From assembly GCA_001751015.1 (NCBI GenBank), contig MAXM01000057.1:1-13381 (forward strand): a DNA stretch of 13,381 nucleotides, written 5' to 3'. Within the stretch, counting starts at the first letter, position 1, and each line of letters opens with the position of its first letter. Made by a program: the position numbers and the translations under genes. Below, one piece after another: positions 1 through 5,362 of this stretch. The notes beneath the pieces are model-generated. The model had not been told where the DNA came from. It saw only the letters and a list, made by a program, of their open reading frames with translations, and did not search any database. Source of the stretch: Desulfobacterales bacterium C00003106 (GTDB taxonomy: Bacteria; Desulfobacterota; Desulfobacteria; Desulfobacterales; C00003106).

Positions 1-33
1 TCCGATAGCAACGGAACAATTTCGTACGCTTAC

Positions 34-331
34 TCGAATCCATCATGCCAATAAAGGCAAGATCCGCCGTAAATAATATAATGAGCAACAGAACCAAGCC
101 GCCTGTTTGAACTTGGTCACCAATATCGTAATAACATGGTATGCGGTATACATCGCGTATGCCATTGAACAGCTGAAGGCAGAAGGTCACCCAGTCAACG
201 ATGAAGACCTCTCATACCAATGGCCAACCAAGTTTGCCAGCATAAACGTGCATGGAAAGATCAGTTTTAACATTGACGAGGAACTAAAAAGGAAGGGTTT
301 GAGGCCATTGCGAAAGCCTGATGGGTGTTAG
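34..331 (+). pseudogene. tnpA: Tn3-family transposase (TnpA) C-terminal remnant
   Basis: One frame reads from inside the left inverted repeat to the TAG at 329-331 and is interrupted only by TAA at 74-76. After that stop come LNLVTNIVITWYAVYI, then AEGHPVNDEDL, SINVHGKISF and LRPLRKP. These follow the end of Tn3-family transposases in order (LNLV-NA-VLWNT, AEGH-V-DED, HIN-LGRYSF, LRPLRDP). The catalytic DDE part is absent. An apparent TTG start at 107 would give 74 residues, but there is no ribosome binding site, so I treat this as a dead fragment. As in intact Tn3 elements, the reading frame runs into the inverted repeat. It probably cannot transpose by itself. Confidence 0.8.
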
Positions 332-364
332 CGTACGAAATTGTTCCGTTGCTATCGGAAGGCC
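327..364. repeat. Right terminal inverted repeat, Tn3 type
   Basis: This is the outer-right end of the miniature element; bases 330-359 match 1-30 in reverse complement without a mismatch. It overlaps the tnpA stop codon by a few bases, as is common in Tn3-family elements. The 38-bp length is assumed from the family. Confidence 0.65.
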
Positions 365-434
365 TGCCTGTGACGCCGACCTGTGCGCAGAGGCCAAGAC
401 GACTGGCGGAAGGCTTCCCCTTAGAAGGGCCAAG

Positions 435-470
435 GGCGTCCAAAAACGCCACTTTTTGCCTGATTTTTTT
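435..470 (+). terminator. Rho-independent terminator candidate after tnpA remnant
   Basis: GGCGT (435-439) pairs with ACGCC (446-450) around a 6-nt loop. It is followed by AC and five T (453-457), then a further run of seven T (464-470). The stem is short (5 bp) but GC-rich, and the T tract is good. It would stop transcripts leaving the Tn3 remnant on the plus strand. Confidence 0.45.
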
Positions 471-487
471 ACCCGTTTTTTGGCACT

Positions 488-598
488 TTAGAAACTGGCT
501 GAAACCCGCATAAAATCCGGCTTTGTGAGCATATCTTGAGGGCCAATTTTGGGGCAGAAAAATTTGGCCAGTTCATCTGACGTCCATACTTGTTTCAT
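488..598 (-). CDS. 36-residue reading frame, possible truncated gene start
   Basis: ATG at 598 is preceded, 6 bases away, by AGAGGG, a strong ribosome binding site. The frame runs 36 codons to TAA at 488-490 and begins MKQVWTSDELAKFF. The good start and short body look like the front end of a gene whose remainder was lost, perhaps when the Tn3-type element arrived beside it. I do not recognise the family. A chance ORF cannot be excluded, and an imperfect inverted repeat (541-569) lies inside it. Confidence 0.3.
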   Translation of the reverse strand: MKQVWTSDELAKFFCPKIGPQDMLTKPDFMRVSASF

Positions 599-696
599 GA
601 TATCCCTCTGGCAACTATCTGAGAGGAACATGAATAAATGATTGTTCTAAATCATGTCAACTAAAGTTGGCCATTTTGGAAGCTTCGTGGTCACTG

Positions 697-728
697 GGCC
701 TAAACGGTAGCTACGCTACTTTTAGGCC
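697..728. repeat. Strong two-step palindromic hairpin
   Basis: GGCCTAAA (697-704) pairs perfectly with TTTAGGCC (721-728). Inside it GTAGC (707-711) pairs with GCTAC (715-719) around a 3-base loop. There is no T-run next to it on either strand, so it is not a standard terminator. It may be a REP-like unit or the tip of a decayed mobile element. Confidence 0.55.
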
Positions 729-800
729 TATCAAGTAAATTTACATCAACCTTTCTATCTATGTATATCACCTTGACAGCGAAGATAGTTTCTACGTGAT

Positions 801-809
801 TGTTATAAT
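801..809 (+). promoter_or_regulatory. Extended -10 promoter candidate
   Basis: TG-T-TATAAT is a perfect -10 box with the TGn extension, which reduces the need for a -35 box. A TTGACA at 773-778 lies 25 bases upstream of TATAAT, too far for a normal sigma-70 spacing. Transcription would start near 816 and give a leader of about 275 bases before the gene at 1090. Confidence 0.45.
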
Positions 810-832
810 GTGTTTGCAGTGTCGGATTTAAG

Positions 833-849
833 ATAAATAATTTATTTAT
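833..849. promoter_or_regulatory. AT-rich 17-bp palindrome, possible operator
   Basis: ATAAATAA and TTATTTAT form perfect 8-bp arms around a single T, about 24 bases downstream of the TATAAT box. The position suits a repressor site, but AT-rich palindromes arise easily by chance in a region like this. Confidence 0.25.
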
Positions 850-944
850 ATCAATATGTTATTGTAATTCATCGGGCAACAAGTTTTCTCCCCTTCCCTC
901 TTTGGCACAATATTTGAGTAATACAATCTTCAATAGGTCAATCT

Positions 945-1064
945 AAGCGTCGTCTACCGCTTCGAGTTGAACATGAAAAGGCTATTACCTTTTCACGCCG
1001 CTCAAGCGGGAGCATTAGGCTTCTTGGATCCCCGCTAAGGAGCCTGAACCAATCTTTCCGGGGA
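945..1064 (+). promoter_or_regulatory. Structured 5' leader with possible H-type pseudoknot
   Basis: Four stems follow one another: 945-949/958-962, GAAAAGG (975-981)/CCTTTTC (988-994), CCGC (998-1001)/GCGG (1006-1009) around TCAA, and a 9-bp stem 1017-1025/1037-1045 with one U-G pair. The 11-base loop of the last stem holds UCCCCG (1029-1034), which is complementary to CGGGGA (1059-1064), so a 6-bp pseudoknot can close about 15 bases before the Shine-Dalgarno of the gene at 1090. This arrangement resembles a translation-controlling riboswitch or protein-binding leader. I could not match it to a riboswitch class that I know. No folding or covariation was computed. Confidence 0.4.
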
Positions 1065-1089
1065 ATTACTTAAGAAAAAGGAGAAGGAA

Positions 1090-1320
1090 ATGCCAGTACA
1101 AGTCACGAAGTACTATGCACGTTGGAGTCCTACAAATCATCACGGATACGTGATTATTTACTGGGACGGTGGGTCAAAGTCATTCCCCGAGTCATCATTT
1201 GGTACGCCAGTTGAATTTCAGATCGTCGTTGATCTGCTCCGGAATGAGAAACCCATATGGTGGGATGAACCGACAGAGCGGCTTTATGCAAATCAAGAGC
1301 CAGTTGGAGAAGGTGAATAG
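1090..1320 (+). CDS. Small unknown protein, 76 residues
   Basis: I do not recognise this family. The gene starts with ATG 6 bases after AGGAG (1079-1083) and ends with TAG. The product is soluble, acidic towards its end and rich in aromatic residues (VTKYYARWSP, GYVIIYWDGG, PIWWDEP). It has no cysteines, membrane segment or signal peptide. The pattern of short beta-like segments followed by LLRNEKPIWW and an EPVGEGE tail suggests a compact folded domain rather than a chance ORF. It stands alone: tnpA remains lie far upstream, and downstream comes a long inverted repeat and a convergent ATPase gene. The leader at 945-1064 and promoter near 801 may control it. Coding status is supported by the ribosome binding site and the composition. 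Confidence 0.65.
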   Translation: MPVQVTKYYARWSPTNHHGYVIIYWDGGSKSFPESSFGTPVEFQIVVDLLRNEKPIWWDEPTERLYANQEPVGEGE

Positions 1321-1393
1321 TCAAGCGTATAGCCTAACAGGGAACGAATCAACTCGGATGGTGTAATGGTTCCGTACAGGAGCGACCCCATGA

Positions 1394-1415
1394 TCCGGAA
1401 ACACTGTTTTCGGGA
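1394..1415. repeat. Hairpin after the small gene
   Basis: TCCGGAAAC (1394-1402) pairs with GTTTTC plus GGGA (1406-1415), allowing one bulge and one G-U pair, around a 3-base loop. It lies 74 bases after the stop of the 76-residue gene and overlaps the left arm of the longer inverted repeat. There is no T-tract, so termination is unproven. Confidence 0.3.
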
Positions 1416-1572
1416 TGGTTCCCCTGTCTGTGATATGCGACCCAGTTATTTGTGGGCAATAATCATGCTTTTTCGACTGTATGAATCATTACTCATACGT
1501 GGTTGAACGGGTAACCCGACATCATAATGCCGCAAATATCTCGTGTGTATCACAGCGTAGGGAACCATCCCG
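1411..1572. repeat. 162-bp long imperfect inverted repeat (MITE-like or giant hairpin)
   Basis: The outer 13 bases are a perfect inverted pair: CGGGATGGTTCCC at 1411-1423 and its complement at 1560-1572. The match resumes inward with CTGTGATA and then TATTTG-GG in both arms. The centre has its own small hairpin, GTATGA/TCATAC. The right edge lies 4 bases from the stop codon of the ATPase gene (TGA, 1577-1579). It may be a miniature transposable element, a bidirectional terminator between two convergent genes, or a structured RNA. I saw no second copy in the window. Confidence 0.55.
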
Positions 1573-1576
1573 TGAT

Positions 1577-2302
1577 TCATTGATCTTGAACTGATGTTTC
1601 CTTTCCTGCGAGCAGAAAGGTCGCGGGGTCCAGTTGTATACTGATGTCCGCGGCGCTTGCGCTGTCGTGATCCTTGACAAGCCGCAGAAAAACCCCTTTG
1701 TTGCTTGGATCAAGATATATGATTACGTTGAACAGATCGTCCAGGTCGCTGCATGGATAAGGTATTCCACGATCGTTTTCTTCTGCAACATGCCTGTGTG
1801 ACCGGGCGGAGAACCATACTTCAGCCTGGTATTTCTCTGCCAGCTCTTTTGCCCGGATGAAAAAAGAACGTTCAGCCTTTCCGAAATCCAGCCCGTCCAC
1901 GATAATCGTGTCCGGAGCAAAGTCTATGGAATCGATCATGTTCCGGATGCTTTTTTCAAGCATATCCGCAGAAAAGGACGACGCGCGATAAGCAAGGATC
2001 ATCCTGTTTCTTTCCACAATAAGCCTTTCTTCCTCTGATTCCGGAAGATCGAGCGCATGGCTGAGATCATTGAGAATGGCCCTGTAGTATGCGGTAATCT
2101 TTTCAGGGGCTTCGCCTACGGATACATGGATAAGTTTTCGCTTTCTGAAAAGGTTGTCGAGTGCGATATGGATCAGGCAGGCGGTCTTGCCCACGCCGGC
2201 ACGTGCTATAAATACACCAAGATTTCCTTTCCCCAGACCACCCTGCGAAGAATAATCGAGGATTTTCAGCGGGCTTACTTCAATGAAATCGTCTCTAATC
2301 AT
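1577..2302 (-). CDS. RecA-fold (KaiC/DnaB-like) P-loop ATPase, function unknown
   Basis: The protein has 241 residues. A Walker A motif ARAGVGKT sits at about 33-40 and a Walker B strand TIIVDGLDF at about 132-140, followed by an arginine/serine strand (VWFSARSHRH) where DnaB- and KaiC-type proteins carry their sensor strand. The single-domain layout, the ATP site near the N terminus and the GGLGKGNLGVF lead-in fit the KaiC/RadA/DnaB branch of the RecA superfamily. There is no membrane segment and no helicase partner domain, so binding or remodelling of an unknown partner is more likely than replication. The start ATG has AAGGT about 7 bases upstream. The gene follows fusA on the same strand after a 135-base gap and ends against a long inverted repeat. 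Being an ATPase is well supported; the role is not. Confidence 0.8.
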   Translation of the reverse strand: MIRDDFIEVSPLKILDYSSQGGLGKGNLGVFIARAGVGKTACLIHIALDNLFRKRKLIHVSVGEAPEKITAYYRAILNDLSHALDLPESEEERLIVERNRMILAYRASSFSADMLEKSIRNMIDSIDFAPDTIIVDGLDFGKAERSFFIRAKELAEKYQAEVWFSARSHRHVAEENDRGIPYPCSDLDDLFNVIIYLDPSNKGVFLRLVKDHDSASAADISIQLDPATFLLAGKETSVQDQ

Positions 2303-2437
2303 CGTTCTTTACCTTTATTATTTCATAACTGTTCAGCCACAGATCTACGCTGATCATCACTGATATTTTTTCTTTTATTATCATATACAAATTTTTTGAA
2401 TTCCGGTCAAACAAGCGTAAACACCTGTTGGAAATTC
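2303..2437. other. Gap between fusA and the ATPase gene
   Basis: This 135-base AT-rich gap separates the fusA stop from the ATPase start. It holds a stretch around 2334-2366 with the look of degenerate repeats (CACAGAT-TACGCTGAT-CACTGAT). I see no clear terminator or promoter. Confidence 0.4.
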
Positions 2438-2445
2438 TTACGCTT
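2413..2445 (-). terminator. Inverted repeat spanning the fusA stop codon
   Basis: AAGCGTAA (2413-2420) is the exact complement of TTACGCTT (2438-2445), and the right arm includes the fusA stop codon. The loop is 17 bases and there is no T-run after it on the minus strand, so it is at best a weak or factor-dependent stop or an RNA-stabilising stem. Confidence 0.25.
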
Positions 2446-4516
2446 TTTCTTTCTTGCTTTTCTCTATCAGTTCGTCAGCGATACTCACAGGAACCTTGCC
2501 ATATCTTGAAAATTCCATGGTGAACTCGGCCTTTCCCTGCGTAATTGACCTTAACACGGTCGAATACCCGAACATCTCCGACAATGGGACTTCCGCATCT
2601 ACTGTGGAAAACACCCCGTCTTCCGACGTGCTGATAATGATTCCCCGCCTTTGATTAATAGAGGCAAGGATATTCCCCTGGAATTCAGATGGACCCTCTA
2701 CAGAGACCTTCATGACCGGTTCCAGAATCGCCGGTCTTGCGTCTGCGTATGTAGCCCTGAACGCCCCGATTGCAGCTTGCTGAAAGGCCATATCAGATGA
2801 ATCCACAGCGTGATGCTGACCGTCATCCAATGTTATCTGTATCCCCGCGATGGGGGCTTTGATAAGGCTTCCCTTGGCGAGACATGACTGAAAACCCTTG
2901 TCGCAGGAAGGGATAAACTGGGTTGGAATCACTCCGCCCTTGACTTTATCTATAAAGTTGTATTTCCCTTCTCTGTACGGTTCCATACAGCCTGAAACAC
3001 GGGCAAACTGACCCGCTCCGCCGGTCTGCTTCTTGTGCGTATAATCGAAATCCACCTTTCTCGTGATTGTCTCCCGAAAAGCCACTTTTGGGATGCCGGT
3101 TGTTACGTCTGCATCGTACTCTCTTTTTATCCGCGACACATAGACGTCGAGATGAAGTTCTCCCATACCAGAGATAATCGTATCGCCCGTGTCCTGGTCC
3201 GCACTTACCCTGAATGTGGGATCTTCCTTGGTGAAGCGGTTCAGGGCATTAGACATCTTCCCCTGCGATTTGTTGTCATTTGGGCAAAGAGACAAAGAGA
3301 TAACCGGCTCAGGGACATACATGGACGACATGGAATAGTTCAGTTTCCCATCCGTAAAGGTGTCGCCGGAAGAACAGTCTATTCCGAAAAGAGCGACAAT
3401 GTCGCCGGCGACAGCTCTCTCAATATCCTCCATGTTGTCCGCGTGCATCCGGACAAGCCTTCCCGCCTTTACCTTCTTTTTTGTTCTTACGTTGAACAGG
3501 GTGTCACCTTTCCCGATAGATCCCTGATAGATCCGGACGTAGGTAAGCTGACCGAAGCGGCTTATCTCAAGTTTGAAGGCAAGCGCAACAAGCCCCTCTT
3601 CAGGGTCCGATGAAAGGGGAACCTGGTTTTCTTCGCCATTCGCGATTTCCAATGCCACGTTATCTACATCCTTTGGCGCCGGCAGATAATGTGTAACTGC
3701 ATCCAACAGAGGCTGAACCCCGACATTCTTGTACGCGGAACCCAGAAAGACAGGCGTTAACCCCCGGGAGACTGTTCCCTTTCGGACGGCTTCGCAGACG
3801 AGCTCTTCGGTTACATGTTCTTCCAGTATTGCTTCGGTTAACTCGTCTGAAAAAAGCGAAACAGCGTCAAGCATCCTTTCCCTGCTTTTCTCCGCTTCTT
3901 CGGCAAGTCCTGACGGTATTTCTTCTATGCGTATATCTTCGCCATTAGGGCCGTCAAAGTAGTATCCCTTCATAGTAACAAGGTCCACCACTCCCTTATG
4001 CTCCGATTCCAGCCCGATCGGAATCTGCATAAGAATGGCATTCTGCCCGAGCTTTTCGCGGAGCTGATCCACCACACGCGCCGGATTTGCGCCGGACCGG
4101 TCGCATTTGTTGATAAACGCAATTCGGGGCACATTGTACCGGGTCATCTGTCGCTCCACCGTGATCGACTGGGATTGAACTCCGCCTACAGCGCAGAGAA
4201 CAAAAATGGCTCCGTCCAGCACCCTCAGAGCCCGTTCCACTTCAATTGTAAAATCAACATGCCCGGGCGTGTCTATGATGTTTATACTATAGTCGTTCCA
4301 TGCACAGTAGGTGGCGGCAGAGGCTATCGTGATTCCGCGTTCACGTTCCAGTTCCATGGAATCCATTGTGGCCCCGATTCCGTCTTTTCCTTTGACGTCA
4401 TGTATGGCGTGGATTCTCTTGGCGTAAAAGAGGATTCTTTCCGTCAGGGTAGTCTTCCCGGAGTCGATATGGGCGCTTATTCCTATATTTCTTACTCTGT
4501 TTATATCCATAGTCAT
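2438..4516 (-). CDS. fusA: Elongation factor G (spdEFG1 / mitochondrial EFG1-like)
   Basis: This GTPase moves tRNAs and mRNA through the ribosome after each peptide bond. With the start chosen here it has 692 residues. GTPase motifs are complete: AHIDSGKT (about 15-22), RGIT (60-63), DTPGH (82-86) and NKCD (136-139, usually NKMD or NKLD). Domains II to V follow, with the domain IV segment beginning near ETITRKVDF. The insert [20 protein letters not shown] is typical of the EF-G class shared by spirochaetes, planctomycetes, deltaproteobacteria and mitochondria. I chose ATG 4516 (MTMDINR; AGGA lies 12 bases upstream); ATG 4510 is equally possible. The frame stays open to TTG 4588, but those extra residues are encoded by the 157-bp repeat and are absent from EF-G proteins. 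The gene stands apart from the ndk-lon group and probably has its own promoter. Confidence 0.95.
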   Translation of the reverse strand: MTMDINRVRNIGISAHIDSGKTTLTERILFYAKRIHAIHDVKGKDGIGATMDSMELERERGITIASAATYCAWNDYSINIIDTPGHVDFTIEVERALRVLDGAIFVLCAVGGVQSQSITVERQMTRYNVPRIAFINKCDRSGANPARVVDQLREKLGQNAILMQIPIGLESEHKGVVDLVTMKGYYFDGPNGEDIRIEEIPSGLAEEAEKSRERMLDAVSLFSDELTEAILEEHVTEELVCEAVRKGTVSRGLTPVFLGSAYKNVGVQPLLDAVTHYLPAPKDVDNVALEIANGEENQVPLSSDPEEGLVALAFKLEISRFGQLTYVRIYQGSIGKGDTLFNVRTKKKVKAGRLVRMHADNMEDIERAVAGDIVALFGIDCSSGDTFTDGKLNYSMSSMYVPEPVISLSLCPNDNKSQGKMSNALNRFTKEDPTFRVSADQDTGDTIISGMGELHLDVYVSRIKREYDADVTTGIPKVAFRETITRKVDFDYTHKKQTGGAGQFARVSGCMEPYREGKYNFIDKVKGGVIPTQFIPSCDKGFQSCLAKGSLIKAPIAGIQITLDDGQHHAVDSSDMAFQQAAIGAFRATYADARPAILEPVMKVSVEGPSEFQGNILASINQRRGIIISTSEDGVFSTVDAEVPLSEMFGYSTVLRSITQGKAEFTMEFSRYGKVPVSIADELIEKSKKEKA

Positions 4517-4539
4517 ATTTTGAGCATATCCTGGTAATA

Positions 4540-4696
4540 TACCTCGAAAGGCCATAACTTGCGATTTTTCGCCGGCACTAAACATCAATAGCTGTGTTGC
4601 TCAGGCTTGAAATAGCTTGCTATTCCGCGCCTTCGCGCCTTGCTCTTGATGCTTATTGCTCACCGAGAAAATCACAATTTATAACCTTCCGAGGTA
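4540..4696 (-). mobile_element. 157-bp MITE-like element, copy 1 (inverted)
   Basis: Reverse complement of the copies at 9863 and 11476, with one base changed from copy 2 (T for C near the TACCTCGG end). It begins TACCTC and ends GAGGTA. The two ends form imperfect inverted repeats: about 25 of the first 29 bases match. The TA at both ends suggests TA-target insertion as in Tc1/mariner-IS630 elements (inference). It carries no gene of its own. It sits 24 bases upstream of the fusA start codon, in the leader between the candidate promoter and the gene. Confidence 0.85.
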
Positions 4697-4917
4697 TAGC
4701 TCAACAGTCAAATATTCTCTAAAAAAGGTTTCAGGTTCTCCCTTGAAGGGGATTTTGGGGCAAAAGGACAATTGCTTTTCTTGAGAAGTTGAGGTAATCG
4801 TTCCGCAACTGCACAGGGATACGATTGTTGAAAACAACAAACAAAAGACGCATCTTTAGTCTATTCGTTGATCAAATGTCAAGAACAAAGTGAAAGAGAA
4901 TCCCTGATGCTGTCGAC
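4697..4917. other. Intergenic region between ndk and fusA
   Basis: No gene is visible. It holds the candidate fusA promoter (4853-4882) and, just downstream of the expected start of transcription, the perfect hairpin TTGTTG/CAACAA with a 4-base loop (4825-4840). No T-rich terminator was found behind ndk. Confidence 0.5.
4853..4882 (-). promoter_or_regulatory. Candidate fusA promoter
   Basis: On the minus strand a perfect TTGACA (4882-4877) is followed after 18 bases by TAAAGA (4858-4853). The -35 is ideal and the -10 is weak. A start near 4846 would give a leader of about 330 bases that contains the whole 157-bp repeat. The palindrome at 4825-4840 would lie at the start of the transcript. 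Confidence 0.4.
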
Positions 4918-5334
4918 CTAACCAACAATCTCCAGCTTGCTGAAAAAATAGGCAATCTCTAAGACGGCTGTTTCCGAAGCATCTGAACCGTGCACCGCAT
5001 TTTTTTCCTTGTCAGTCGCAAAATTGCTGCGGATGGTTCCCCCGGCGGCATCCTTAGGATCGGTAGCCCCCATGAGCTCTCGGTTTCTTGCGATAGCGTC
5101 TTCACCCTCCAGAACGATGGCTATGGCGGGGCCTGATGACATGAAATCCGTCAGGCTGTCAAAAAAGGGTCGTGCTTTGTGTACTGAGTAAAATCCCCGG
5201 GCCTCCTTCTTGCTCAAATGAATCATCTTCATTGCAACAATCTTAAGCCCGCTTGATTCAAATTGCTTGATTATGTCTCCAATATGGCTGTTTGCCACAC
5301 CATCCGGTTTAATAATCGATAATGTTTGTTCCAT
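4918..5334 (-). CDS. ndk: Nucleoside diphosphate kinase
   Basis: Ndk transfers the terminal phosphate of ATP to other nucleoside diphosphates through a phosphohistidine intermediate and so keeps GTP, CTP, UTP and dNTP pools balanced. The 138-residue length is normal. The N terminus [10 protein letters not shown], the ARPFF segment and the active-site histidine H115 in NAVHGSD are all present, so the enzyme should be active. The start ATG has AGGTG about 6 bases upstream. It is the last gene of the clp-lon group and begins 28 bases after the lon stop, so it is probably co-transcribed with lon. Confidence 0.97.
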   Translation of the reverse strand: MEQTLSIIKPDGVANSHIGDIIKQFESSGLKIVAMKMIHLSKKEARGFYSVHKARPFFDSLTDFMSSGPAIAIVLEGEDAIARNRELMGATDPKDAAGGTIRSNFATDKEKNAVHGSDASETAVLEIAYFFSKLEIVG

Positions 5335-5362
5335 TTGCTACACCTGTTTTGTGGTCCCGTTT

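Larger units (their letters stand above)
1..364 (+). mobile_element. Tn3-derived miniature element (TIME-like), left tip cut off
   Basis: Bases 1-30 are a perfect reverse complement of 330-359. If the right repeat is read as 38 bp (327-364), it resembles Tn3-family ends: it keeps the GGAAC block and the inner ACG-TAA block of the Tn3 repeat at the same spacing. The left repeat would then begin about 5 bp before the window. Between the repeats lies only the last part of a Tn3-family transposase gene with a stop codon inside it. Small elements with Tn3 ends and a tnpA tail are known as TIMEs (Tn3-derived inverted-repeat miniature elements) and are moved by a transposase supplied elsewhere. The outer boundary and the 5-bp target duplication cannot be checked because the left flank is missing. 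Confidence 0.75.
365..1089. other. Gene-poor stretch with scattered hairpins and a leader RNA candidate
   Basis: No protein gene of normal size is supported here. It holds a terminator-like hairpin (435-470), a 36-codon minus-strand frame (488-598), an imperfect hairpin (541-569), a strong hairpin (697-728), an extended -10 promoter (801-809), an AT-rich palindrome (833-849) and a run of stems ending in a possible pseudoknot (945-1064) before the gene at 1090. These are listed separately. The stretch directly after the Tn3 element may be decayed mobile DNA. Confidence 0.6.

Noticed and set aside
773..809. TTGACA paired with TATAAT as one promoter
   Set aside because: The spacer is 25 bases, too long for sigma-70; only the extended -10 was kept.
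3035..3613. 192-residue plus-strand frame inside fusA
   Set aside because: It is antisense to strongly conserved EF-G coding sequence, with no start signal or recognisable motif.
3998..4537. 179-residue plus-strand frame over the fusA 5' end
   Set aside because: It is antisense to the GTPase domain and has no independent evidence.
4517..4588. fusA start at TTG 4588
   Set aside because: The extra residues are encoded by the 157-bp repeat, lack a ribosome binding site and do not belong to EF-G; the same peptide appears at copy 2.
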